Virus record (IMG/VR): IMGVR_UViG_3300025806_000209
Location: 1-24,863 of that record
DNA: 24,863 bases
Reading direction: 5' to 3' (one strand)
DNA from: a virus
In this document: one piece after another, positions 6,256 through 13,770 of the stretch
How the letters are laid out: every line of letters begins with the position of its first letter
Numbering within the stretch: the first letter of the stretch is position 1
Position numbers and translations under genes: made by a program
Notes under the pieces: generated by a model
Seen by the model: the letters and a program-made list of their open reading frames with translations, nothing else
Database searches by the model: none
Told to the model about the DNA's origin: nothing

Positions 6256-8214
6256 ATGAGTATTCGTAAGTTACCTATAAAGATGATGGCTGGTGGTCAT
6301 ATTGGTAGTCACCTTGGCGGAACGCCAAATTTAAGTTCGGGTCGAATGATGGCAAACCTTGGCGGTGGCGATATAATTGGGGGTGGCTCCATCGGAGGCT
6401 CTTTACGAACTGGCGATATTGGAAGAATTGGGAGTTTTTCTGATATCGCTGGATCTTCAGACTGGGGAAATTTTTTTGGCGGACTGCCAGGTGCAAGCTT
6501 AGGAAACATTGGCGGTACACTAGGCGTCCCCACCGCATCACAGTTTTCTGGTAGCGGACAACTTCCATTGAACGTTGATATGCCATTTAGCCATATTAAC
6601 TTTGACGAAGGCCCTCAGATTAGCGACTTTGATCGTAATGAGGATGGCGAAATAAGCGACGAAGAGCGTTCTGAATTTCAAAAAGCGATGAGCATCTTTA
6701 TCGCACAAAATAATCAGGCAAGTGACCCTGCTGTTACTGATAACTTCTCCAGCCCAGTTACCAAGGACGAAGAAAGACCGGTAAAAGAGCCTGGAGAAGA
6801 TGACGCAAATTTTCTAGAAAGACTTGCCGCTTGGGCAAGAAGATTATTTGGAGGCGAAGGTAACATTCAGATAGGCGGGATCCCTAACTTTCCAGGTGGT
6901 GGATTTCCAACGTTTCCATTACCAGGTAGCGGCAATCCTCGCGGTGGTGGCACACCCACGCCTACACCGACACCCACACCGACACCTACGCCTGACCCTG
7001 ATCCTCCGCCTACTACGCCCGTTACACCGACACCCACGCCTGATCCTGACCCAGTAGGCGATGGAACTGGCGGTGGTACGACCACTGGCCCTATAGATAA
7101 TGGTACAGGCGGAGGCACCACAACCGGTCCTATAGACACTGGCACGGGTGGTGGCACAGGTGGTGGTACAGGTGGCGGGACAGGTGGTGGTACAGGTGGC
7201 GGGACAGGTGGTGGTACAGGTGGCGGGACTCCTAATGACCCAATAGATCGAAGGGATGGCCCTAACGATCAACGCCCTAATGACGAGCCAGTATACATAC
7301 CTCAATTTCCAGACTTGCCTTCCGGCGGGAATAGATCTGGAACTCAAACTGGAGGAGGCACAACTATGCCGACAGATAAAACTCAACCCAAAGATTTGCA
7401 GTTAGCTGCTCGTAATGCGGCTATGAATGTTTATAACGATCCTGCAAACTTTGAGCGGTTTGCGCCAAGTCCTTTGCAAACAATGGATTCTCGATACAGG
7501 GGCATCTCTAGCTTTCTACCTTCCGGTGAGATCACGCCTTACGGCATGAACTACCAAGGGCTTGAGGGTATGCAGTATGCAAACTATGGCGGTGGCAGAC
7601 CGTTGCAAAGCTCTGGTCCTTTAACAACTTATCAAAGACCCTCGACAGGTGGTGGCACAACAGGTGGTGGCACAACAACGCCCCCTGGAGATACGGACAC
7701 GGGCTTACCGAGAGACGATATCGATTCTGATGTTGAGATTCAAACAGACGATTACTATGAATCCATTTATCCTAAACCTGTCCGGTCTGACTTTCCGCCT
7801 TTTAGCGGAAGAGGTCAGATGGCTTCTCAAAAAGAATACGAAACCGCTTTAGAAGAATGGGAGCAGCGAAAAAAAGATTTTGATAGGTCTATTTCAGAAA
7901 TCAGCGGGGGAGGACTTGGCGAGTTAGGGATTGGCGGTATCGGATCTTTAGGTAGTATTGCTGGATTTAGCGCAGGTGGATCTACTGACTTCCCAAGAAA
8001 GAACGGACAAATATCCGGCCCTGGCACTGAAAGATCTGATGACATTCCGGCCATGTTAAGCGATGGTGAGTTTGTTGTTAACGCTAAAGCAGTTCGAGGA
8101 ATAGGCGATATGATGGGCGCTGATGGCGGCAAACACGATCAAAGACGAGAAGGCGCACGGGCTATGTATGCGCTTCAGAAGATGGGCGAAAAAGCTGCGG
8201 GGATGTCACGATGA
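6256..8214 (+). CDS. Large Gly/Pro/Thr-rich virion protein with an EF-hand-like loop (652 aa)
   Basis: ATG 6256 abuts the previous stop. Regions in order: a glycine-rich N-terminus (1-110); a helical segment with a canonical EF-hand calcium-loop pattern at residues 126-137 (DRNEDGEISDEE: Asp1, Asn3, Asp5, Gly6, Ile8, Ser9, Glu12); a charged helix; a Pro-Thr repeat linker (233-266); GGGT repeats (298-325); a second Gly/Thr-rich linker; and a conserved-looking C-terminus from ~595 (DDIPAMLSDGEFVVNAKAV). The C-terminal phrase is one I know from several large structural proteins of marine phages. The role is inferred as a virion neck, tail or ejection protein. The stop overlaps the next start as ATGA. 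Confidence 0.7.
   Translation: MSIRKLPIKMMAGGHIGSHLGGTPNLSSGRMMANLGGGDIIGGGSIGGSLRTGDIGRIGSFSDIAGSSDWGNFFGGLPGASLGNIGGTLGVPTASQFSGSGQLPLNVDMPFSHINFDEGPQISDFDRNEDGEISDEERSEFQKAMSIFIAQNNQASDPAVTDNFSSPVTKDEERPVKEPGEDDANFLERLAAWARRLFGGEGNIQIGGIPNFPGGGFPTFPLPGSGNPRGGGTPTPTPTPTPTPTPDPDPPPTTPVTPTPTPDPDPVGDGTGGGTTTGPIDNGTGGGTTTGPIDTGTGGGTGGGTGGGTGGGTGGGTGGGTGGGTPNDPIDRRDGPNDQRPNDEPVYIPQFPDLPSGGNRSGTQTGGGTTMPTDKTQPKDLQLAARNAAMNVYNDPANFERFAPSPLQTMDSRYRGISSFLPSGEITPYGMNYQGLEGMQYANYGGGRPLQSSGPLTTYQRPSTGGGTTGGGTTTPPGDTDTGLPRDDIDSDVEIQTDDYYESIYPKPVRSDFPPFSGRGQMASQKEYETALEEWEQRKKDFDRSISEISGGGLGELGIGGIGSLGSIAGFSAGGSTDFPRKNGQISGPGTERSDDIPAMLSDGEFVVNAKAVRGIGDMMGADGGKHDQRREGARAMYALQKMGEKAAGMSR
6955..7053 (+). 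repeat. Pro-Thr / Asp-Pro linker repeat inside the 652-aa protein
   Basis: Hexanucleotide-like repeats of Pro-Thr codons (CCC ACG / CCG ACA variants) encode an alternating PTPTPT run, then DPDPPP, TTPVTPTPTP and DPDP. Codon choice varies between copies, so the repeat is old or under selection at the protein level. Such rigid, extended linkers space folded domains. Confidence 0.85.
7147..7230 (+). repeat. Seven tandem 12-bp GGT-GGT-GGT-ACA units (GGGT repeat)
   Basis: Seven 12-bp units encode (Gly-Gly-Gly-Thr)x7. From the second unit on, two unit types alternate (GGTGGTGGTACA and GGTGGCGGGACA), so the true unit is 24 bp, repeated three times. A related preceding block reads GTGGGTTTGPID twice (7066-7140). 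The structure suggests expansion by replication slippage of the 24-bp unit. Confidence 0.9.
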
Positions 8215-11200
8215 GTGAAACAGTATTAACTGATCAGGAACAACCATATGTTCTTCCGAGTGCTTCGCAGCAGTATTATGATCCTGCGGTAGAGCTTACC
8301 TCAAGGAACCTTTTGGCGAGTTACTTCGGAACGCCTGATCAACCAGGTTTAATAAACCAGCAGATTCCCATTCCGATTCAGCAAGTCGCTGGTCTTTCTC
8401 CGCTTGAAATACAAGCTAGAAATGCAGCGCAAGGACTTGGTGGATTTGGTGGCCAACTTGCTGAAGCGGAAAGAATGTATCGTCAGTCTGGGCAAGGATT
8501 CGATCCCGGAACGGCTGGTATCTATGGAGATCCTCAAGCTCGAGCTTTGTATATGCAAAGCATTGGCGCTTATGATCCAACCATGGGGCAACAGTTTCTC
8601 GACGCCGAAGGGCGATCAATGATGCGAGGTGCATCTCAAGAGTTAGGTGATCTTTCTAGAAAAATACCCGGGCAAATTAATCTTGCTCAAGCTGGTATGC
8701 GAGAAGGCGAAGATTTAATTAGACAAGGCGCTGCAAGCTCTGCCGATGAAGCTGCGATAGCTCAGAGAATGGCTTTAATGGCCTCTGGTAGGGTTGGAGG
8801 TCAAGCTGACACTGGCCAAATGGCAATGAATCGAGCTGCTTCTAATATAGGTACTGGTGTATCGCAAGCGAAGACAGAGTCTCGATACCAAGAAGGTCAA
8901 GCTCAGTCTGAAGCTGAAAATTTAAGAAAGCAGTTACAGGGATTTGGTGACCAAGCCGGTGCAGGTGCTCGGCAAGGAGAGGCTCAAATACAAAGCGCCT
9001 TAAAAGATGTTCGACCAGAAGTATTAAGAGGACAAGCTCAAGCAACTGCGGCAGAACAAGCAGCTATTCAATCTGCTCAAAGTCTTTCTTCACAGCTCGG
9101 AACTATCGGTAGAGAAGCTGGAGCAGGCGCTAGGCAGGGTGAATCTCAAATTCAATCTGCCTTAAGAGGTGTTCGACCTGAAGTCTTAAAAGGACAAGCT
9201 CAAGCAACTGCCGCAGAGCAAGCGGCTATAAGCTCTGCTCAAAGTCTTTCTTCACAACTTGGAACCATAGGTAGAGAAGCTGGTGCAGGTGCTCGACAGG
9301 GAGAGGCAGCTATCGCTGCAGCTTCAAGAGGGATTAGGCCAGAAGTTTTGAGCGGTCAAGTTCAGGCAACTGCTGCAGAGCAAGCGGCCATTCAATCTGC
9401 CAAAAGTCTTTCTTCACAGCTTGGAACCATAGGTAGAGAAGCTGGAGCAGGCGCTCGACAAGGAGAGGCTCAAATACAAAGCGCCTTAAGAGATGTTCGA
9501 CCCGAGGTATTAAGAGGACAAGCTCAAGCAACTACCGCAGAACAAGCGGCTATAAGCTCTGCCAACACATTATCTTCTCGGCTGGGGCAAATAGGAAAAG
9601 AAGCCGGTGCAGGCGCTCGACAGGGAGAGGCAGCGATAGCTGCAGCTTCAAGAGGTATAGGTTCTCAAGTTGGAACGGCTCAACAAAGAGCTTTAGAGGC
9701 GACAACAAGGGCAAGGGCTCAAACAGCTCAAGCTGGAAGACAGTTAGAAAGTGCTGGCGAATCATCTAGAAAATACGCTCAAGAAGGCATAGCTGCATTA
9801 AAAGGAACTGGCGCTCAATTTGATCCATCTACTATTGATAGGTTTATGGATCCGTATACTCAAAACGTAATTGATGCTGAACAGGCAGAGATTGAAAGGC
9901 TTGGTAACAAGCAGAGGCAACAGGCAAAAGCTCAAGCCATTCAATCTGGTGCTTTTGGTGGATCTAGAGGCGGCATTGAGCAAGCTGAGATCGGTAGAAA
10001 TATCTTGCAGCAGCAGGCTAAAACTGGTGCTCAATTAAGATCTCAAGGCTATCAGCAAGCGGCGCAACAAGCGCAGCAATCCTTTGAGCAAGCTCAAGGC
10101 CGTCAGCAAAACCTTGGACAACTGACCTCATCCCTTGGCCAAGCTGGCGCAGGAACTCAATTACAAGCAGCACAAGCGGCAGGAAACTTAGGCTTATCTG
10201 CGGAAGAGCTGGCTCAGTCTGGCGCATTCCAGGGCGGTCAACTTGGTATGACAAGCAAGATGAACGAAGGTCAGCTTGCTGAACGAGCGGCAAACCTTGG
10301 TATTAGCACTGATCAGCTTAGATCTCAATTAGAAGGTCAAGGTCAAGCTGCACAAATGGCTGGACAACAGATGGCTCAACGAGGAGCTTTAGATCGCTCT
10401 CAGTTAGGTATATCAGGCTTACAAACTCAATCTCAGTTAGCTGAAAGAGCAGCTAACCTTGGAATTAGTACTGATCAATTACGATCTCAGATGGCTCAAC
10501 AAGGTCAAGCATCTGAAGCCAGTTCTCAACAGATGGCGCAAAGAGGAGCATTAGATAGAGCGCAGCTTGGCATGACAGGTCGAATGAACGAAGCTCAACT
10601 CGGAGAACGTGCAGCAAGCTTGGGCATAAGTACCGATCAATTAAGATCTCAATTATCAGGTCAAAGTCAACAAGCAGAAATGTCGTCACAGCAGATGGCG
10701 CAAAGAGGAGCATTAGATCGTTCTCAGTTAGGAATGACTGGGCAAATGAATCAAGCTCAACTTGCTGAAAGAGCAGCTAACTTAGGCATTAGTACCGATC
10801 AATTAAGATCTCAATTATCAGGTCAAAGCCAACAAGCAGAAATGTCGTCACAGCAGATGGCTCAAAGAGGAGCATTAGATCGTTCTCAGTTAGGTATATC
10901 AGGCTCACAAACTCAATCTCAGTTAGCAGAACGTGCCGCTAATCTTGGAATCAGCACTGATCAGTTACGCGCTCAACTAGCGGGTCAAGGTCAAGCTGCT
11001 ACTCAGCAAGGCCGACAGATGAGCCAAACAGGCGCATTCCAAAGAGCCCAAACAGGTACGCAGGGCCAGCAAGCTCAAGCAAACATTGCCAATCAAGCCG
11101 CTCAATTGGGTATCTCTACAGCGGAACTTCAAGCGCGGTTGGGTCAACAAGCATTTAGCACGGCTCAATCTCAAGGTCAGGCTGGGATGCAAGCTGGTAG

Positions 11201-11828
11201 AGATATCGGTAGCTCTGCTGCTCAACGTGGTCAGCTTGGCATGCAAGGTATTGGCGCTCAAATAGGCGCTGCTGGCCAACGTGCAGACATTGGTCAAGGC
11301 ATGGCCTCTCAGTACGGCCAAGCTCAACAGATGGGCATGGGCAGTTATGAAGACCAAATGCGTAGGATGCAAGGCGCAGCAAGTGGTATGTTTGGTCAGA
11401 CGCAACAACAGTATGGGACCGCCCTTAATGCATACGGCGCAAGTGGATCTGCACAACGAGGAGGCGCTGCGGGTATTGCCGGACTTGGTCAGCAAGGATA
11501 CAACATGCTTACAGGTCAGATCGGAACCATGGCAGGGCTTGGACAGACTGGTCGAGGCATTCAGGATCGCGCTTATGGCAATCAGTATACTGCTGCGACA
11601 CAGATGGCTGATGAGCCGTACATGAGATTACAGCGTGGCCAGCAAATGCTTGGCGGATTGGCTGGATACTTGCCAACATACTCAAGCGGGTATGGTACTC
11701 AGTCTAATCAAGTTGGGGCTTATCAAGATCCAAGCACAGCCGCTAAGATTGGTGGTTACTTAGGATTAGCAGGCCAAGGTTTAGATTTTTATAATCAATA
11801 TCAAAACCGCAACAACCAGGGAGGATAA
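8211..11828 (+). CDS. Giant Ala/Gln-rich repeat virion protein, predicted neck/ejection or scaffold-like rod (1205 aa)
   Basis: The start overlaps the previous stop as ATGA. Residues 1-150 form a proline-containing domain beginning SETVLTDQEQPYVLPSAS. The rest is almost entirely helix-forming Ala/Gln/Gly/Ser. Residues 251-484 hold repeat family A (core GAGARQGEAQIQSAL...RPEVLRGQAQA). Residues ~540-620 form a bridging domain with DPYTQNVIDAEQAEIERL and AIQSGAFGGSRGG. Residues ~634-1011 hold repeat family B (core QLAERAANLGISTDQLRSQL). A glycine-rich tail with many YG pairs ends the protein. There is no enzymatic motif. I infer a long helical virion component, such as an ejected internal protein or a tail-tip/tape-measure-like rod. 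The family is unknown to me. Confidence 0.7.
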   Translation: MSETVLTDQEQPYVLPSASQQYYDPAVELTSRNLLASYFGTPDQPGLINQQIPIPIQQVAGLSPLEIQARNAAQGLGGFGGQLAEAERMYRQSGQGFDPGTAGIYGDPQARALYMQSIGAYDPTMGQQFLDAEGRSMMRGASQELGDLSRKIPGQINLAQAGMREGEDLIRQGAASSADEAAIAQRMALMASGRVGGQADTGQMAMNRAASNIGTGVSQAKTESRYQEGQAQSEAENLRKQLQGFGDQAGAGARQGEAQIQSALKDVRPEVLRGQAQATAAEQAAIQSAQSLSSQLGTIGREAGAGARQGESQIQSALRGVRPEVLKGQAQATAAEQAAISSAQSLSSQLGTIGREAGAGARQGEAAIAAASRGIRPEVLSGQVQATAAEQAAIQSAKSLSSQLGTIGREAGAGARQGEAQIQSALRDVRPEVLRGQAQATTAEQAAISSANTLSSRLGQIGKEAGAGARQGEAAIAAASRGIGSQVGTAQQRALEATTRARAQTAQAGRQLESAGESSRKYAQEGIAALKGTGAQFDPSTIDRFMDPYTQNVIDAEQAEIERLGNKQRQQAKAQAIQSGAFGGSRGGIEQAEIGRNILQQQAKTGAQLRSQGYQQAAQQAQQSFEQAQGRQQNLGQLTSSLGQAGAGTQLQAAQAAGNLGLSAEELAQSGAFQGGQLGMTSKMNEGQLAERAANLGISTDQLRSQLEGQGQAAQMAGQQMAQRGALDRSQLGISGLQTQSQLAERAANLGISTDQLRSQMAQQGQASEASSQQMAQRGALDRAQLGMTGRMNEAQLGERAASLGISTDQLRSQLSGQSQQAEMSSQQMAQRGALDRSQLGMTGQMNQAQLAERAANLGISTDQLRSQLSGQSQQAEMSSQQMAQRGALDRSQLGISGSQTQSQLAERAANLGISTDQLRAQLAGQGQAATQQGRQMSQTGAFQRAQTGTQGQQAQANIANQAAQLGISTAELQARLGQQAFSTAQSQGQAGMQAGRDIGSSAAQRGQLGMQGIGAQIGAAGQRADIGQGMASQYGQAQQMGMGSYEDQMRRMQGAASGMFGQTQQQYGTALNAYGASGSAQRGGAAGIAGLGQQGYNMLTGQIGTMAGLGQTGRGIQDRAYGNQYTAATQMADEPYMRLQRGQQMLGGLAGYLPTYSSGYGTQSNQVGAYQDPSTAAKIGGYLGLAGQGLDFYNQYQNRNNQGG
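8961..9659 (+). repeat. Repeat family A: five 162-bp tandem units in the 1205-aa gene (last unit partial)
   Basis: The GCAGG(T/C)GCT core occurs at 8961, 9123, 9285, 9447 and 9609, exactly 162 bp apart each time (54 codons). Units differ in two sub-types: those with QIQSAL after the core (8961, 9123, 9447) and those with AIAAAS (9285, 9609). The fifth unit diverges after about 51 bp. Third-base differences between copies show that protein sequence is held more tightly than DNA sequence. Confidence 0.9.
10110..11243 (+). repeat. Repeat family B: about seven 162-bp tandem units in the 1205-aa gene (first and last degenerate)
   Basis: The QLAERAANLGIS core begins at 10272, 10434, 10596, 10758 and 10920, again exactly 162 bp (54 residues) apart. 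A degenerate unit precedes it in register at 10110 (ending SGAFQGGQLGMTSKMNE) and another follows at 11082 (NIANQAAQLGIST). Units at 10596 and 10758 are nearly identical in DNA over about 95 bp (10639-10733 versus 10801-10895), with only a few third-base changes. Confidence 0.9.
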
Positions 11829-11832
11829 AGTC

Positions 11833-13770
11833 ATGAACCGACAAGATATGATGTACCGTCCAGAAATCTATGACCGTCCTATGTTTCAGACACCGCAGAC
11901 CCGCCAAGGTAGCGGTATCATGGCGGGTGTTGCGCCTGTTCAAGGGTTTGAAGATGGCGGTCTTGTTGCTGAAGACTTCTTCTCTATGGAGCAGACTGAG
12001 CAAGGTTCTGGAATGAACCTTCGAGACTTGACTAACATTATCTTTGATCCGTCAGACCCTCTTGATTATATGACCATGGGGCTTCTTTCGTTTCCGCCAG
12101 CCTATGCTGCTGCAAAACTAATGAAGGCTGGCGTCAAAGGATCCAAGCTTGTAAATCAAATGGAAAAGTTTGACACCTTAAAAGACGCCGCCGGTACAGG
12201 TGCTAAATCTGCTGGGGCGTTTGAAGGCGTTAGGCTTGCCGGAGAAGTTCCAAGGTTATTTGAAGATGAAGAACCGCAGTTTTCAGATGAAGTTATGGAG
12301 GTTGCTAGTGCTATTAGCAACCTTCGACAGAAGCCAGATCCTGATGCTATTAGAGCAAGAGTCGCTGAATCATATGGCGATGACTTTGCCGCCCAGGTAA
12401 TGGCCGCGCAAGGATTTGCGAATGGTGGCATTGCATCAATCGTTCCTAAGTTTGCGGGAGGATCTCTTGGCGGTGTTTTAATCGATAGCATACTCTTCCT
12501 TAAGAAATCAGGTGGCCCTTGGATTGAAAAGACGCTTGATGCGTTGAAGCGGGGCGAGATTGACGCTGAAGATGCAAGAAGTCTTGATCTTCCCGAGGAC
12601 CTTATACAAGGCAGTGTTGGTCTTAAGGGAGGAATAGATGATATGGGCGGGGTTTTGTCACCGGCAAATGTAAGAAGAGCTGGTGATGATATTCCTGAGT
12701 TTGAAGATGATGTTATTAGAAGTGCTGAACAATCTCTTGGTGCAGGAGGCAGGAGCCCTCTTGATAATATTCCTGACGTTCAAGATGATGTTATGAGAAG
12801 CGCAGATGACTTGATTCCTCCCGATATTCCGATGATGGATCCTAGTGCTAGGCGTGGTATAGAGATGCTTGATCCTGGCGCTCCTAGACCAAGAGTTAGA
12901 TCTGGAGATAGACCCGATGTCGAGATGCAAGACCCAGGCATACCTCTTGATCGTTCTGGAAATGTAATCCCTATGGCCTCTTCTTCGGAGCGAGCTGCCG
13001 CAGCAGCAGGCGGTACACGCGCAGCAAGAGGCGGCATAGAAGCATTAGCCAAGCCGCCACTGACAACAAAACAGAAAGCTGCATTAACCGCCGGAACAGT
13101 TGGCGGAGGAGCGGGAATAGCACTTACTGCCGCAAACTTTCTTGGCGACGATGAAGAAGTTGTAGATCAAGCGGCAATAGATGCTCAAGCGGCTGCTGCT
13201 GCCCAAGCTACAATAGATGCCCAAGCCGCTGCAGAAGCTTCGATAACGGAACCACCACCAACGCCGCCAGAACCCAGCTTTCTTTCTAAAGCTGGTGATG
13301 TTGTTGGCGGTCTTCTTGCCGATAAGAAGCTTCGAGCTGGCTTGATAAGAGCCTCTAAGCCGACAGAAGGCTTTGTGCCTAGAAGCTTTGCTGCTGATGT
13401 ATACGAAGGCGGGCGAGACTATGAGATTGAGCAGGCCAAGCTTAAGAATTATGAGCAGGCTGGCAAGACGGCTATGGAAAAGAACTATGAGCTTATAAAA
13501 TCTATAAACCCAGGAATAAAAGACGAAGAAGCTTTAAGTCTTTTACTGAAGTCCTCAGACGGTAAAGAAGCCTTCAGGGCCAGCTTGTTTACAGCCGCTT
13601 ACAAAAACCCTTTGTTAGTTGATGCAAATGGTCAACTTAAGCCTGGGACCGTTGAACAAATAGAAGATACTGTAAATTCTGCTTATGGAGGAGAGAAAAA
13701 GGCAGATCCTAGTACATCTGGTGTGGGATCTCAAACTAGAGTCACATTGCCAGGAGCTTCCGCAACCTAA
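11833..13770 (+). CDS. Predicted internal/ejection virion protein (645 aa)
   Basis: ATG 11833 has a strong site, GGGAGG at 11819-11824, so unlike its neighbours it has an independent ribosome entry 4 nt after the previous stop. The N-terminus carries VQGFEDGGLV, and residue ~195 carries QGFANGGIASIVPKFAGG; both are glycine-rich loops common in large phage virion proteins. Residues ~275-375 contain two imperfect Asp/Ile/Pro repeats (DDIPEFEDDVIRSAEQ and DNIPDVQDDVMRSADD). A hydrophobic helix at ~415-440 (TAGTVGGGAGIALTAANFL) precedes an Ala/Gln/Asp coiled coil. It fits a protein ejected with DNA or one that crosses a membrane at entry, but no family is recognised. It ends in a TAATG overlap. 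Confidence 0.65.
   Translation: MNRQDMMYRPEIYDRPMFQTPQTRQGSGIMAGVAPVQGFEDGGLVAEDFFSMEQTEQGSGMNLRDLTNIIFDPSDPLDYMTMGLLSFPPAYAAAKLMKAGVKGSKLVNQMEKFDTLKDAAGTGAKSAGAFEGVRLAGEVPRLFEDEEPQFSDEVMEVASAISNLRQKPDPDAIRARVAESYGDDFAAQVMAAQGFANGGIASIVPKFAGGSLGGVLIDSILFLKKSGGPWIEKTLDALKRGEIDAEDARSLDLPEDLIQGSVGLKGGIDDMGGVLSPANVRRAGDDIPEFEDDVIRSAEQSLGAGGRSPLDNIPDVQDDVMRSADDLIPPDIPMMDPSARRGIEMLDPGAPRPRVRSGDRPDVEMQDPGIPLDRSGNVIPMASSSERAAAAAGGTRAARGGIEALAKPPLTTKQKAALTAGTVGGGAGIALTAANFLGDDEEVVDQAAIDAQAAAAAQATIDAQAAAEASITEPPPTPPEPSFLSKAGDVVGGLLADKKLRAGLIRASKPTEGFVPRSFAADVYEGGRDYEIEQAKLKNYEQAGKTAMEKNYELIKSINPGIKDEEALSLLLKSSDGKEAFRASLFTAAYKNPLLVDANGQLKPGTVEQIEDTVNSAYGGEKKADPSTSGVGSQTRVTLPGASAT

Noticed and set aside
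6867-7386. Long reverse-strand frames opposite the GGGT and Pro-Thr linkers
   Set aside because: They are made of low-complexity Val-Gly or Cys-Thr-Thr repeats produced by antisense reading of the linkers, with no ribosome sites.
8961-11243. Possible CRISPR-like or direct-repeat array
   Set aside because: The repeats are 162 bp, contiguous, in frame and encode protein; there are no short spacers.
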